From Monoraphidium neglectum (Eukaryota; Chlorophyta; Chlorophyceae; Sphaeropleales; Selenastraceae): a stretch of 32,314 nt of DNA. The translations under genes and the position numbers were made by a program. Every line of letters starts with the position of its first letter. Within the stretch, counting starts at the first letter, position 1. Location: positions 9,204 through 41,517 of the forward strand of contig NW_014013503.1 in the NCBI RefSeq assembly GCF_000611645.1. Direction: 5' to 3'. Of the stretch, positions 1-10,240 are shown one piece after another. The notes beneath the pieces were generated by a model that saw only the letters and a list, made by a program, of their open reading frames with translations, made no database searches and was not told the DNA's origin.

Positions 1-22
1 GGGCGGGGCGGGGCGGGGCGGG
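1..22. repeat. GGGGC pentanucleotide tandem repeat at the window edge
   Basis: The first 22 bases are four successive GGGGC units, with G-runs suited to a G-quadruplex on the plus strand. The tract lies beyond the last mapped sirtuin exon, so it is probably intronic for that minus-strand gene, whose transcript would carry the C-rich strand. It continues out of the window, so its full length is unknown. Confidence 0.7.
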
Positions 23-1250
23 ACGCTGGGTCGACTCGCGGCGAGCGGCGGGGCCCACGAGCAATTTGCCAGCTGGGCGCGGTTTTCGGGCCAGAGGGCC
101 GGACGCAGGGTGGGGGGACCGGCTGGACAGACGGCACGCAGGATCGACGCGTGGAAAGAAGGAGCAGCAGTGCTCAAACCCACGGGCCGCCGCCGCGAGC
201 CCCGCAAACCCTCGCTTTCCCGCCGTCTCACCCGCGTTTGGCCGCGCGTGCGCAAACTCCCCCCAACCGCAGAAGCTCCGGTGAAAGTAGCGGGCCCTGT
301 TCTCCGGAGACTTCATGAACTGGGCGTGAGTCATGGGCGTGAAGCCTGGCGGGTGCAGGGGAGCGGGGCGTGGCAGAGCGGGGGAGGGCAATCGGTTTCG
401 AGGCGGGCGAAGCGGGGCTGCACTGTGATTCTGGAGGCGCGCTGCTGGACACACAGCGAAGAGGCGCAGACGCCCGCTGCGTGGCAGCCGGGAGACGCGG
501 AGGGCTGGGCGCCGCGCGCGCGCGACGCGCCGCCGCAGGCCCGGAACGCCGCAGGGGCCGCGGCCGCACCCGTCGTGTATGCGCCCGTTGGGCCCCTGTA
601 ATCCGGGATGTTGCTCTCCGTTGAAACACCCGCCCCAGTGATTGCCAGCACGCGCCTGCGCCGCAAAGGACCAGCCGTAAGAGCAGCAGCTATTCAAATC
701 GTGCCGTGGCGGAGGCGCCGCTGTCGTGCCTCTTGCCCCACACACCAGGCGACCTCGCTGCGGCCTGCTCCTTGAAGGGCATGGTCGTGGGTGTGTGAAG
801 GAGAGGGGCAGGATCGACTGCCGCTCCTCACCTGCTGTTGACTATGAGATCCACCAGCTCCTCCAGGCGCTCCTGCGGCAGGGGCGCCGCGATCGGCGCC
901 GCCGCTGCCAGCCCTGGCGGTCTCTGCCGCTGCTGCGGGTGCTCCTGCTGCTGCTGCTGTTGCTGCTCTAGAAATGGCTCCGGTGCATCCCGCCCCTTCT
1001 CCCGCTGCACTTGCTGCCGCGCGTAGGCGCTACTTGCTATCTGCAAGCTGCCGTCAGCCAAGATCCGCTCGCGATGGTGTGCGATGCCGCCCGCAGTGTT
1101 GCCGTCTGCTGTGTCTGGTGCAGGGAGTTCATGCTGCACGACCGCTGCGTCGGAAGCCACAGCTGGCTGTGCATGCGCGTGCGCCTGCCGTATAGTTGTG
1201 CGTCGCCATGCCAATACTCGCCGGGCAGCGGACCCGCCAGAGACGCGCAT
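1..1250 (-). CDS. Class II (SIRT4/SRT2-like) sirtuin, N-terminal part, cut by window edge
   Basis: Sirtuins are NAD+-dependent protein deacylases or ADP-ribosyltransferases. Three exons are visible on the minus strand: 1250-832, 655-570 and 345-232, with phases agreeing (AG|G, then G|GC, then G|GT). The joined product carries the cofactor-loop motif GAGVSTESNIPDYRG, then GAYTTGF, MTHAQFM and RSFCGW followed by ARPNA. That order is typical of SIRT4 and plant SRT2, which are usually organellar. Exon 1 gives about 139 residues beginning MRVSGGSAARRV. It is Arg- and Ala-rich, could be a mitochondrial or plastid targeting sequence, and contains a seven-Gln tract coded by the CTG run at 944-967 plus. 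Met at 1250 is the first ATG of the open frame and lies about 65 bp below a TATA-like run. The zinc-binding and catalytic His exons are outside the window. Family assignment is sure; organelle is inferred. Confidence 0.9.
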
Positions 1251-1312
1251 TATGTATGGACAGAGCTGCAGACCGCGACCCTGACCTCGAACGGTGTTCC
1301 GCTCTACTATTA

Positions 1313-1322
1313 CATATATATT
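1313..1322 (-). promoter_or_regulatory. TATA-like run for the sirtuin gene
   Basis: On the minus strand the bases read AATATATATG, an AT island in GC-rich DNA, about 65 bp upstream of the chosen sirtuin ATG at 1250. Position and composition suit a TATA box with a short 5' leader. Confidence 0.45.
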
Positions 1323-1385
1323 GGGGCTTGACAGGCTTCATCGGTTAGGTAGGACCGCCCAAAACGATGTTCGAACACTTGACCA

Positions 1386-1409
1386 GTGTCACTCGTGGTG
1401 TCACCCGTG
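1386..1409. repeat. Tandem 12-mer direct repeat in the divergent promoter
   Basis: GTGTCACTCGTG (1386-1397) is followed directly by GTGTCACCCGTG (1398-1409), two head-to-tail copies differing at one base. The second copy runs into the left arm of the inverted repeat at 1404-1425. Such arrays often mark a factor-binding site, but no known factor is recognised. Confidence 0.6.
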
Positions 1410-1425
1410 CAGTTTCGTGCACGGG
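1404..1425. promoter_or_regulatory. Perfect 8 bp inverted repeat in the divergent promoter
   Basis: The arms CCCGTGCA (1404-1411) and TGCACGGG (1418-1425) are exact reverse complements separated by the six bases GTTTCG. It lies about 154 bp above the sirtuin start and 353 bp above the synthetase start. It may be a dimer-binding operator or a hairpin in a long leader; neither is shown. Confidence 0.55.
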
Positions 1426-1591
1426 GAATACATGGTCGTGTGCGCCAGCATTGAAAGGGTAGTGATTGCTGTAAGCATAACGATGAGCTGCAGATCATAC
1501 CTTCACCCGTCCCCTGAATCGCACCTTCATGCTTTCACTCCGACATGCATCCAGGCTGTGCAGGAGCCTTGGATCGCGCGTCGGCGGCAGC

Positions 1592-1598
1592 TATATAG
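1592..1598 (+). promoter_or_regulatory. TATA box for S-adenosylmethionine synthetase
   Basis: TATATAG stands alone in GC-rich DNA 180 bp upstream of the ATG at 1778, in the right orientation for the synthetase and implying a 5' leader of roughly 150 bases. Confidence 0.55.
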
Positions 1599-1777
1599 TC
1601 GAATGTCTCGGGGGCAGACATCAAGCAGCATTACGAGCGGGAGCGCAACTGCGGCCCCGCCAGGGCATTGCAACTAGGTGAGGTGGACAGGGCAGGGTGC
1701 GAGTGAGCGTCGCCGCATCAACGATGCGACCCAACGCCCCCGACGCATGCAGGCGGCCCTCCTCCAGCGCGGCAGCC

Positions 1778-4700
1778 ATGGAGCAGTCCGGGGCGCCGGG
1801 TGAGCGACAACAGGCGGGGAGCGGCAGGGAAGGCGCTGCTGTGTCACCCTGTACCCCACAAGCGGCCACGAGCATCAAAACCCAACCGCCCCTTTTGTCT
1901 TCACCACAGCATCAAATCCACAAGCAAGGTGAAACATACAGCACCACATTGCACACCTCAAACACTCGCGCTCAATCGGCAAGCCGGCGCAGCCCAGCCC
2001 CACCCCCGCGCATGCGCGAACCCCGCCAGGCCGCTTCCTGTTTTCCTCCGAGAGCGTCAGCGAGGGCCACCCTGACAAGCTCTGCGACGCCGTGAGCGAT
2101 GCGGTGCTGGACGCCTGCCTCATGCAGGACCCCGCCAGCAAGGTGCGCACGCGCTGCGCCCCGCACGCTCGCTCGCCGGGCGCGTGCCTTTCCAACAAAG
2201 TGTGTGCGTACGTCGCGCGCGTTCAAGCTTACCCGCCAGCTCTGGGTCGCTGCGGGGCATCGCGGGCGCAGCCACTTGTTGGCGGCCGGGCCCGTCGCTG
2301 TGCAATTTCCGGGGCCGGGCGCCGCAGAGCCTGCCGCGATGCCTCGTCACTGCTGCCAGGTGGCGTGCGAGGCGGCAGTCAAGGACAACTTCCTGATGGT
2401 GTTCGGAGAGGTGCGCAGGCAAGGCGGGGAAGTGGGGGATGAGCGGCTCAGGGGAAAGCAGCAGACCAGGCTGGCCAACAAATGGGCTTGGTGTCCAGAG
2501 GCCGACCTGCACCCCATGGCACAGCTTCTGTGGACGCGGCAGCCTGAGCATGCAGCTCATGGGCGTTCGCAGGTGCCCGGAGCGCGGCTGCCGACGCCGC
2601 CAGCGCGCGGCTGCCGACGCCGTCGGCGCGCAGCCGCCTACTCTCAGCAGCACGCGCGGTAGAGCTTATGGCTGGCTCACGGCAAACCCTGCCGCGCGTC
2701 CCCCCGTGTGGCGCCCCCGACACCGCCTCAGGTGACCACTCACGCCAAGGTTGACTACGAGGCGGTCGCGCGGCAGGCGGTGCGGGATGCGGGTTACACC
2801 AGTGACGCCTTGGGGTTCAACGCCGAAACTGCAGAGGTCAAGGTGGGGGGGGGGCAGGGGGTGCGTCGGCCCGGCCACAACCAGCCGTCATCTCGAGGCG
2901 TCCCGCTCTGTGCAGCTGCAAGGCCGCCACCTGCGGCTGCTTGTCGTGCCACGGCGGGCGTGCCCGGCGCCACTGCCTCGGTTTCAGCACGCCGCCGTGC
3001 ATACACCTGGGGGCGACCAGGCTGCCTCGTGAAGCTGCTCACTCAGCGTTTTCTAAAACCGCCTTGCAGGTGCTAATAGACCAGCAGAGCCCTGAAATTG
3101 CGCAGGTGAGCAGGCCGGCACGCTCCCGCGCCGGCGCGGGCACCGCACGGCGCTGCCGCGGGCACCGCGGGGCGCTGCCGCGCGGCGACCCACAGGCTCT
3201 CCAGGGTCTGCAGGGCTCAGCAAGCGGGCCGCCTCTCGCAGCCCGGCGCAAACAGCGCCCGGCGCGGCGCGCCGAAACGGGCCGCGATGACCGCGTCCGC
3301 CCCCGCTCCCCTACCTGCGCAGAGCGTGCATGGCATGGGGTCGCGGCGGCTGGAGGAGCTGGGGGCGGGGGACCAGGGCATCATGTTTGGCTACGCCACC
3401 GATGAGACGCCAGAGCTCATGCCCCTCACACACTGCCTCGCGTCCAGGCTGGTGCGCGTCCGTGTGTTTTCACACGCGCACACGCCATGCTCCGGCCGCA
3501 AGTTTGCGATGCAATGCTGGGCTGCAGAGCCTTCTATTGAGGCCAGGCGTCTGAGCCGTGGCAAGGTGCCCAGCGCCCGTGTGCATGTGGTTCAAGCCTG
3601 AGTGTCGGCGGGCTGCGGGCTGCGCCACGCTTGTCGGTTGCCAGTGGCTCCTCGACTGCCGCTCGCGGGTCCAGCCGGATTGACCGGCAGCGCGCGCCGC
3701 GCCCCCCAGGCTCAGCGGCTGGCAGAGGTGCGGAAAGACGGCACGTGTCCCTGGCTGCGACCAGACGGCAAAACACAGGCGAGCGGCACGCACTCGTTTG
3801 GCCGGGGGGGGGGGGGAGGCAGGTCGAATCTTTCCTGGCCAGGACAGATTCGCAAAATCCACCCCCTGGTTGATGTGTCGCAAAGCCCCCTCCTGTCGAT
3901 AGGGCATGGGGCGGGCCACCGCTAGCGCAGCCGACCTGCCCAGAGCCATGATCCTGTGCACCACTGCCTGGCGGGCCGACTGCCGTGGGACCATGTCGCC
4001 TGCACACCCACGCCGCGGGTTTGCAAAAAGCGCCTCCCGGCGGCCGCTGCAACCACCCGCTGGCCCAAAGGCGCTGCGAGCCACAGACTCGCGCCGCTGA
4101 TGGGCCCCAGCAACCCCCCGCCTGCCCGGCTCTGCCGCCCAACCCCCTTTCCTCAAGCCCAAACCCACCCCACCTCACCCCGATGACGTCATCACCCAGG
4201 TCACCGTGGAGTACCAGCGCGAGGGTGGCGCCGTCGTGCCCATCCACCTGCACACCCTCCTCATCTCTGCGCACCACGCGCCGGGCGTGGCACAAGATCA
4301 CCTGAGGGATGAGCTCATGCGGCATGTGGTCGATCCCGTGGTTCCGAAGCACCTGGTGCACGGCAACGGCCGCCACGGCGAGACGCGTTTCCTGCTGAAC
4401 CCGAGCGGCAGCTTCACGGTCGGCGGCCCCGCGGCGGACGCCGGGCTGACGGGGCGCAAGAGTGGGTCGTGGGGGGCGGGGCCGCGCGCCTGGGGCGCAG
4501 GCGGGCGCGCCGGGCCGGGGACGAGCAGTTGTCCGTCGTCAAACGTGGCCGCGCGGGCTGCGGGCGCCCTCGCCGCGCGGCGGCCCGGGTTGCGGGGACG
4601 GCGGGGCGGTTTCTGCCGGCGGGTCGCGGGCACTGACGCCGCGGCGCGCTGGAGGGCGGGAGCGGTCTGGGCGCGACGTGCCCTCAGCCGCTCTGCGCAC

Positions 4701-5743
4701 CGCAGGCGGGCTCGCAGCGCGCGCCGGCCCGACACCTCATTGCGTCACCCTCCCCAGAGGCGAGCGATCAAGGGACGTTGTTCAGATATCAATCATGATC
4801 CGGAACACCCTCCCTTCCACGCGCGCTGGCTGCAGTCATCGTTGACACCTACGGCGGCTGGGGCGCCCACGGCGGTGGCGCGTTCAGTGGCAAGGACCCC
4901 ACCAAGGTGCGCCCCCGCCTTCCGGCCGGCCAGCCCCTCATGCTGCCGCCGCCATCGCAGACCTGCCAACTCCATGTGGCTCGGACCCTCGTCCGCCGCG
5001 TAATTCTTGGATGCAACCTGCCCGCGGCGCGTTGCGTCCCCGCGTGCAGGCCGCGACAAGCAGCGCGCGCAAAGCCCGCATCCAGCAACCCGAAAACGCC
5101 TCGCCGCGGCCCGCAGCCCGCGGCCAGCGCCCTGTTCCCCCCATCCGCGCCGCAGGTCGACCGCAGCGCAGCCTACGCCGCGCGGCAGGCGGCCAAGAGC
5201 GTCGTCGCCTCCGGCCTCGCACGCCGCTGCCTGCTGCAGCTGGCCTACTCCATCGGCGTCGCGGAGCCGCTGTCGGTGCATGTGGACACGTACGGCACGG
5301 GGGCGGCCTCGGACGAGCAGATCGCGGCGGCCGTCATGCGAGGTGGGAGATGACGGGGACGATGAGCGCGAGCCGTGACACGCACGCGTGGCGCCGTTGT
5401 GGGTGGGTGGTCGAGGGGCCGGAGCCCCGGCTGCGAAGTCGGCCTGGAGCCGCCAGGACGATTGTGATGCAGCGGCTTGACGCAGCAGGCGCGCCATCGC
5501 CGGCGCCCGCGGCAATGCGCTCTCCCCCTCCTGCACTTGCGCCCCTGCGCGCCGCGTTCGCTCCGCCTGTCTCGCCGCCCCTCAGGCTTCAACTTCCGGC
5601 CGGGGTTCATCATCCGTGATCTGGATCTCCAGCGAGTGGAGAGCGGCAGCAAGCGCTACCAGGACACGGCCGCCTACGGCCACTTTGGCCGCCCAAATAA
5701 TGGCGTGTTTACTTGGGAAGCTCCCAAGCAGCTGAGCCTGTAG
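1778..5743 (+). CDS. SAMS: S-adenosylmethionine synthetase (methionine adenosyltransferase), 11 exons
   Basis: Makes S-adenosylmethionine from methionine and ATP, probably in the cytosol since no transit peptide is seen. Exons: 1778-1799, 2030-2142, 2360-2410, 2732-2842, 3070-3105, 3323-3451, 3710-3778, 4200-4461, 4836-4906, 5156-5342, 5586-5743. All phases agree and give 402 residues, near the roughly 390-400 of plant enzymes. Motifs in order: [11 protein letters not shown] (14-24), both PROSITE-type signatures GAGDQG (125-130) and GGGAFSGKD (277-285), and the end motif AAYGHFGR. Exon 1 codes only seven whole codons (MEQSGAP); it was chosen because its phase-1 donor restores the frame at the acceptor before RFLFSSES. 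Intron 7 uses a GC donor. The usually conserved GGPxGDAG reads GGPAADAG. Identity is certain; exon 1 is the least secure part. Confidence 0.95.
2582..2637 (+). repeat. Tandem GC-rich repeat with hairpin in synthetase intron 3
   Basis: An 18-base unit (GCGCGGCTGCCGACGCCG) starts at 2582 and again at 2605. The second copy folds back: GCGGCTG (2607-2613) pairs with CAGCCGC (2631-2637), and CCGACG (2614-2619) with CGTCGG (2621-2626), leaving a CGCG bulge. It lies inside intron 3 (2411-2731) and probably arose by local duplication. Confidence 0.5.
3779..4199 (+). other. GC-AG intron 7 of the synthetase gene, with poly-G run
   Basis: The donor is GCGAGC directly after the exon end CAG at 3778, and the acceptor is CCCAG at 4195-4199. 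No GT near the exon end keeps the family sequence GKTQ-VTVEY in frame, so the GC donor is well supported. The intron also carries 13 consecutive G at 3804-3816 and a 28 bp palindrome just after it. Confidence 0.8.
3825..3852. repeat. 28 bp near-perfect palindrome in synthetase intron 7
   Basis: The two 14-base halves pair at 13 of 14 positions; only 3832 against 3845 mismatches. The centre is TCCTGGCCAGGA (3833-3844) and the outer arms are CGAATC (3825-3830) and GATTCG (3847-3852). It sits eight bases after the poly-G run and explains no splice signal. Confidence 0.7.
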
Positions 5744-6821
5744 TGATGCATGGCCGCGACGCTGGTGGAGGCGTGACGGCTCTCCCTGTGCCGGCGTGGG
5801 CGCGCCCTGGGGTCGGCCGACGGCGCGCTTGTCGCTGTGGCTTCGACCGTCGCGGCATGGAGCGCCGTCGGCCGCCGGCGCGTGGACGGGCGGGGTGGGG
5901 GCTGCGGTTCAAGTGTCACCCGGGCTGTGGTGCCGTGGGCTGTGAAGGCGCACTCGCGCCCAGCCAGTATGCTGGCCAGGAAGCTTAGCCCCCGGCGGCA
6001 AGGAACCACTGCTGCTGCATCTATGGCAGGCTGCGGTGTAATATTTTGACTTGTAGTGCGAGCAGGTGGATGCGCTGACGTGAGGGGCGCAAGCCGCGCT
6101 GTGGGGCTGGTGTGGCCTCAGCGCTGCCCATCAGCAGAGCATCTGGCAGCGCTTTTAGGATGCAAGCATGCCCTCGATGCACCCCAAGATCCAAGACTGT
6201 ACAGTAACACGCTCTGGGCACAATTTGAGGCCCATCAGGTGAAAACAGGCCATCTGCAGCCCGCGGGTGAAGTACAGCATGTGAGATGACCCAGCACACC
6301 GGACGACCGGAGTTCCACTGGCCAGGACGGGGTAGCTGCCCGCTATGACAGGCGACGCGGTGTTGCCGTGTCAAATATAATTTTGATGGATTCCGAGCGC
6401 TTGGACGCCGGCAGTTACGCGCAGCCTCACCGGGGTTCGTAGAAATCGACCAAGTTCATGGGCAACGGCCGCTAGTGCTTGGGGACCACCGCTGGCCTTT
6501 GGGTGCTTGAGAAATCAGAAAAACTACTAAAATGTTTATACATGTGTCCAGCTGTCACTCACACCACACCAGACACGGAGCACTACCTTGCAACGACGCC
6601 CAGTGTGTACACTGGTGACAACGCAAGAACTCCAGGCGAAGGCCAACAGAATACTCAACGTAGTTTATTTTGCACATACTCGACAGCGTTTGAGTCCTTG
6701 GTGCTCGCCCGGCCTCCACACAAGGTGCACCTGCTTGGCAGTGGTGCATTCATTGCCTTCGGCCCTCTCAGCCGCTCTGAGAGTCCCAAAGTTTCTTGAT
6801 AGTACATCAATTGTGGTTGCG
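5744..6821. other. Intergenic: synthetase 3' region and promoter of DUF2156 gene A
   Basis: No exon is supported here. A candidate polyadenylation signal lies at 6037. AT-richer patches near 6365-6375 and 6530-6540 (with TTTATACA) could be core promoter elements for the gene starting at 6822, but none stands out. Confidence 0.4.
6037..6041 (+). terminator. TGTAA polyadenylation signal candidate for the synthetase gene
   Basis: TGTAA is the usual green-algal polyadenylation signal. This copy lies 294 bases after the TAG at 5743, on the coding strand, giving a 3' UTR of plausible algal length. Confidence 0.45.
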
Positions 6822-9800
6822 ATGACGGGAGGTCCTGCAGAGGGCCCCAAGGGCCGCGCACTAAGCATCCAATCCCGGGACACACAGCTGCCCGAGGTCG
6901 TTCAATGGGGTTTGCGATTCGCAGCAGGCCTGAGCATCCTGGTCAACATCGAGGTGCGTTGCTGGCTGGCTTCGGCTCGTGGCTAGGCCACGCCGCGCTG
7001 CAGGTGGCACCGAGTGATGCCGTGCCGCGCATTGGGTGACGCCAAGTGGCGCATTCTCGCGCTGCCTGGCCTTGCGCGCCTCGTCCCAGTCCCCTCCCTC
7101 CCTGACGCCCCCAAACTTTCATCACCATCCCAATTGCCCCTGCAGCTGCTGTCTGGGGTCGCATTTGCCATCAAGGGCACCCGCGCCCTGCTCGGCCTCC
7201 CTGAGCCAGGCGTCCCCCGCCGCGCGGCCTTCCGGCTCGACCCGCGGCCCGCCTGCGACACCGCGCCCACCAAGGAGGACGACGCCTCTGAATCCTCTGA
7301 CGGCGCTTCTGACAGCGACGACTCCCAGCCGCGCGCGGCCGCGTCCATTTACATCGACATCGCGGCGTCGCCGCTCGCCAAGGCCAAGGGCGAGCTGGCG
7401 CCGCCCAGCCCTGGGGCGCCAAGGCTGATTGAGGTCGAGCACATCAAAGTTGACGCTGCCCAGGGTGAGCGCAGCAGCCTGACAGCCCTCAGTTGCGGGC
7501 GCAGGGGTTTCTAGTGTCCGGGGACGGCGTGCGCAGGGTGCGTTGGGGTTGGGGGATGGCGAGGCGGCACCCAAGGAGGGTGACAGTTGCGCTTGGGTGA
7601 CGCTGCAATGCCAGTCAGCCGCGTGGCGGGACTGCGTTGAGAGCGTGCAGGGGAGTGCAGGGCGGCGCGTCGCGGCTCACTTGTAGCGTTCGGCGCTGCA
7701 AGGCCGACTTGCGGGCTGCAGCGTCACGGTGGCCTCCGCCTGCTGGGCAGCCCGGCCGCAAAGCCGCTCGCCTGACGCTCCAGTCAAGCGAGGCGCAGCC
7801 AGTCATTGTCCAGCAAACCGTTTCGGGGTGGGGGGCGCCCGTACTTCTGGCTGCCTTCACAAGTGCAGCCGCCCACCCTCCCGACGAACGCAGGCGCGGA
7901 CTCTGAGGCCTGGCGGGTCATCGGCCCCTACATGCGGCTCTATGGCAGCGGCGCCCTCTCCAGCTCCACCCTGTGGAACCCCGAGTTCACCCACATGTTT
8001 GTCCCTGGGGTCGGCAGCCAGGCCTACTTTATCGGCCAGGCCTACAACCGCACCATCGTCGTCGGCATCAACGACCCCCTGGCGCACCCCGACCACTGGG
8101 CAGAGATGGCGGCCACTTTCAGCCGCGTGTTCCCTGGGGCGACCTACACGCACGTCGGCCCGCGGTTCGCCCAGGTGCTCAAGGACACCCAGGGTTACAC
8201 CATCAACGACGCCGGGGCAGAGACAAACATCCAGGTCCAAAAATTCAACTACTCGAAGCGCACGCGCACCATCCGCAACGGCGCGCGGGACGCGAGGGCA
8301 GCGGGCGTGTCGGTGCGGGAGCTGCGGGCGGCGGACCTCACCCCTGAGACGTGTCAGCAGCTGAAGGCGGTGACGGGTGCGTGGGTGATCGGGGGCTGCG
8401 GGGCCTTCCCCGTGGCGGGAAGGACGACAGGGGTTTTGGCTAGTTGGCTGAGGACCAGAGGAAGTGTGTGTCTTGGGGCGCTTTGCTGGCTGTGGGGTGG
8501 GCGCCGGCTTCAGGACAGGCAACAGCAACAAGTCTGGGGCCCGCCTGCCAACCAAACGCCTGGGTATCGAATATGGGTCTAGGGGTGCTGCTGTACCTGA
8601 TCAGCAGGACGCTGGCGATTTACGAGTTTTGCCAGGCATCTGCTCTGGCATTGCACAAAACTTGCGCCGCCTCTGCGACACTATGAAGAAACCCCCGCCC
8701 CCGCCGGCCCCGCAGGCGACTGGCTGGAGCTCAAGACCGTCAAGGAGGAGGGCATGCGCGTCTACATCCGCCACATCGACTACGACAACCTGCAGCTGGC
8801 GGAGGGGGTGCGCCTGTTCGTGGCAGAGGCGCCCAGCGGTGCCGACGCTGTTGCTAACTGCGCGGCGCCCAAGACGGTGTGCGGTTTCGTGCTGGTGGAC
8901 CCGATGTTCCGCGACGGGGCTGTGTACGGCTACGTCACCAGCGTCAACCGCATGCTGCGGGGCAGCCACCCAGGTGGGCGGCTCGGCAACCGGGGACGCG
9001 TTGCTGGGGCGGGGCGGGACTGACTTCCACTGGGATCCAGCCAATATCGTGCTTTCGACAGGGGTGACATGTGTACGCAGAGCCCCTCCAAGCATCGTTT
9101 TGGGGAGCAAACAGCCAAGGCCTGCCAACAAAGGTGCAGATTGCAGCCAATCAGTGCACCACACAACCTTACAGATTGCAGCGCATGCTGATGCCTGCAC
9201 CTTCGCACCGACACGCCCCCTCCCAAACGCCAGGCGTGCTGAAGCTGATGTACGATGACATTATGTCCGTCATGAAGAGGGAGGGCAAGGAGGTGCTGAC
9301 GTTTGGCTTCAGCCCCTTTTTCAACGTGCAGAAGACCCCCTTCTGCGGCGCCTGGTGGGCGGAGCTGTCCATGAGGTTCTGCTTCCACTTTGCCAACAGC
9401 CTCTACGGGTTCAAGAACCTCGCATTCAGCAAGGCCAGGTGCGCGGGGGCAGGGACGCGCGCCCCAGGGTGCTGACAGCACACAAGGGCCGGGGACGAGG
9501 GCGCGGCGATCGGGAGCGCATGTGGGCCAGGCCTGGGCGCCCGGCAAGCAGAGCTTTGGGGTTTCGCGGGGCCAGCCTGGGCCTGGGCTGCTGCAGAAGG
9601 CGCTGTGGCCAGGCTGCAGTCCAGGCCTGAGCTGCCCAGCCGCGGATCAGTGGAGGTGGAGCACGGCGGTGCGGTCTGTAAATGTTGCAGATGCACCTGG
9701 GCACCCCATACGCAGCTGTCCATGACCCACAGCTGCAGCAGCGCCCGCGGTGGCGGTGTCGCTGCGCGCCTGAACCCCAGCGACTTGCGGTGCGCCGCCC

Positions 9801-10240
9801 CACCGCAACGCGCCCCGCCCCACCACAACGCACCCGGCCCCAACCCTGTCAGGTACGGCGGCGGCGTGGTGGGTGACGCGTACCACGACCCCAACGTCAC
9901 CATGAGTCACGTCTACGGCGCCACTTGGGCGAAGGCCGTCCCCGACATGGCCCTGCTGGACAATTATATCCTCATGATGACCACAGGCTTCACAGGCAAC
10001 GCCGTGGACGCCTTCTTCAAGCTCGCCCGCTGGAGCGCCAAGCCCAAGGGCGCGGCGCCCGGCGCAGACGGCGACACACCCGCCAGCGACGGCAGCAGCA
10101 GCAGCGGCGGCAGCAGCAGCAGCGGGGCATCGAAAGCGTCGTCGGTGGCGCCGTCCTCGCGCGCGCCTTCCGAGGCGCCGTCGCGGCCGGGGAGCGCCGC
10201 TTCGGTCGCGTCGCTGGGCGGCGCGGAACGCGCTGCCTAA
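6822..10240 (+). CDS. Membrane-anchored DUF2156 (LPG_synthase_C, MprF C-terminal-like) protein, copy A
   Basis: Six exons: 6822-6953, 7146-7464, 7894-8376, 8716-8973, 9234-9438, 9853-10240. All phases agree, giving 594 residues. Residues 20-65 form a hydrophobic stretch likely to anchor the protein. Next come an acidic Asp/Ser linker and, from about residue 151, a DUF2156-like domain: GPYMRLYGSGALSSSTLWNP, FNYSKRTRTIRNGARDA (the arginine-rich acceptor-side motif of the family), GDWLE, LTFGFSPFF and LYGFKNLAFSKARYG. In bacterial MprF this domain moves an aminoacyl group from tRNA to phosphatidylglycerol; in fungi related domains aminoacylate ergosterol. The substrate here is unknown, and the many-helix flippase of MprF is absent. 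The tail is Ser/Ala-rich, partly from a CAG/CGG run at 10091-10123. The start is the first ATG fitting the exon-1 frame of copy B. Domain call is from recognition, not a search. Confidence 0.8.

Larger units (their letters stand above)
1251..1777. promoter_or_regulatory. Divergent promoter between sirtuin and S-adenosylmethionine synthetase
   Basis: These 527 bp separate two start codons facing away from each other. No coding exon is recognisable. The stretch holds a TATA-like run for each gene (listed separately), a tandem 12-mer and a perfect inverted repeat near its middle. Any element here could act on both genes; that is inference from geometry. Confidence 0.6.

Noticed and set aside
331..666. 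Sirtuin exon 2 as an intronless gene starting at 666
   Set aside because: There is no ATG at that point (TTG), and the upstream exon ending at 832 joins in phase to give NSRRVLAITGAG.
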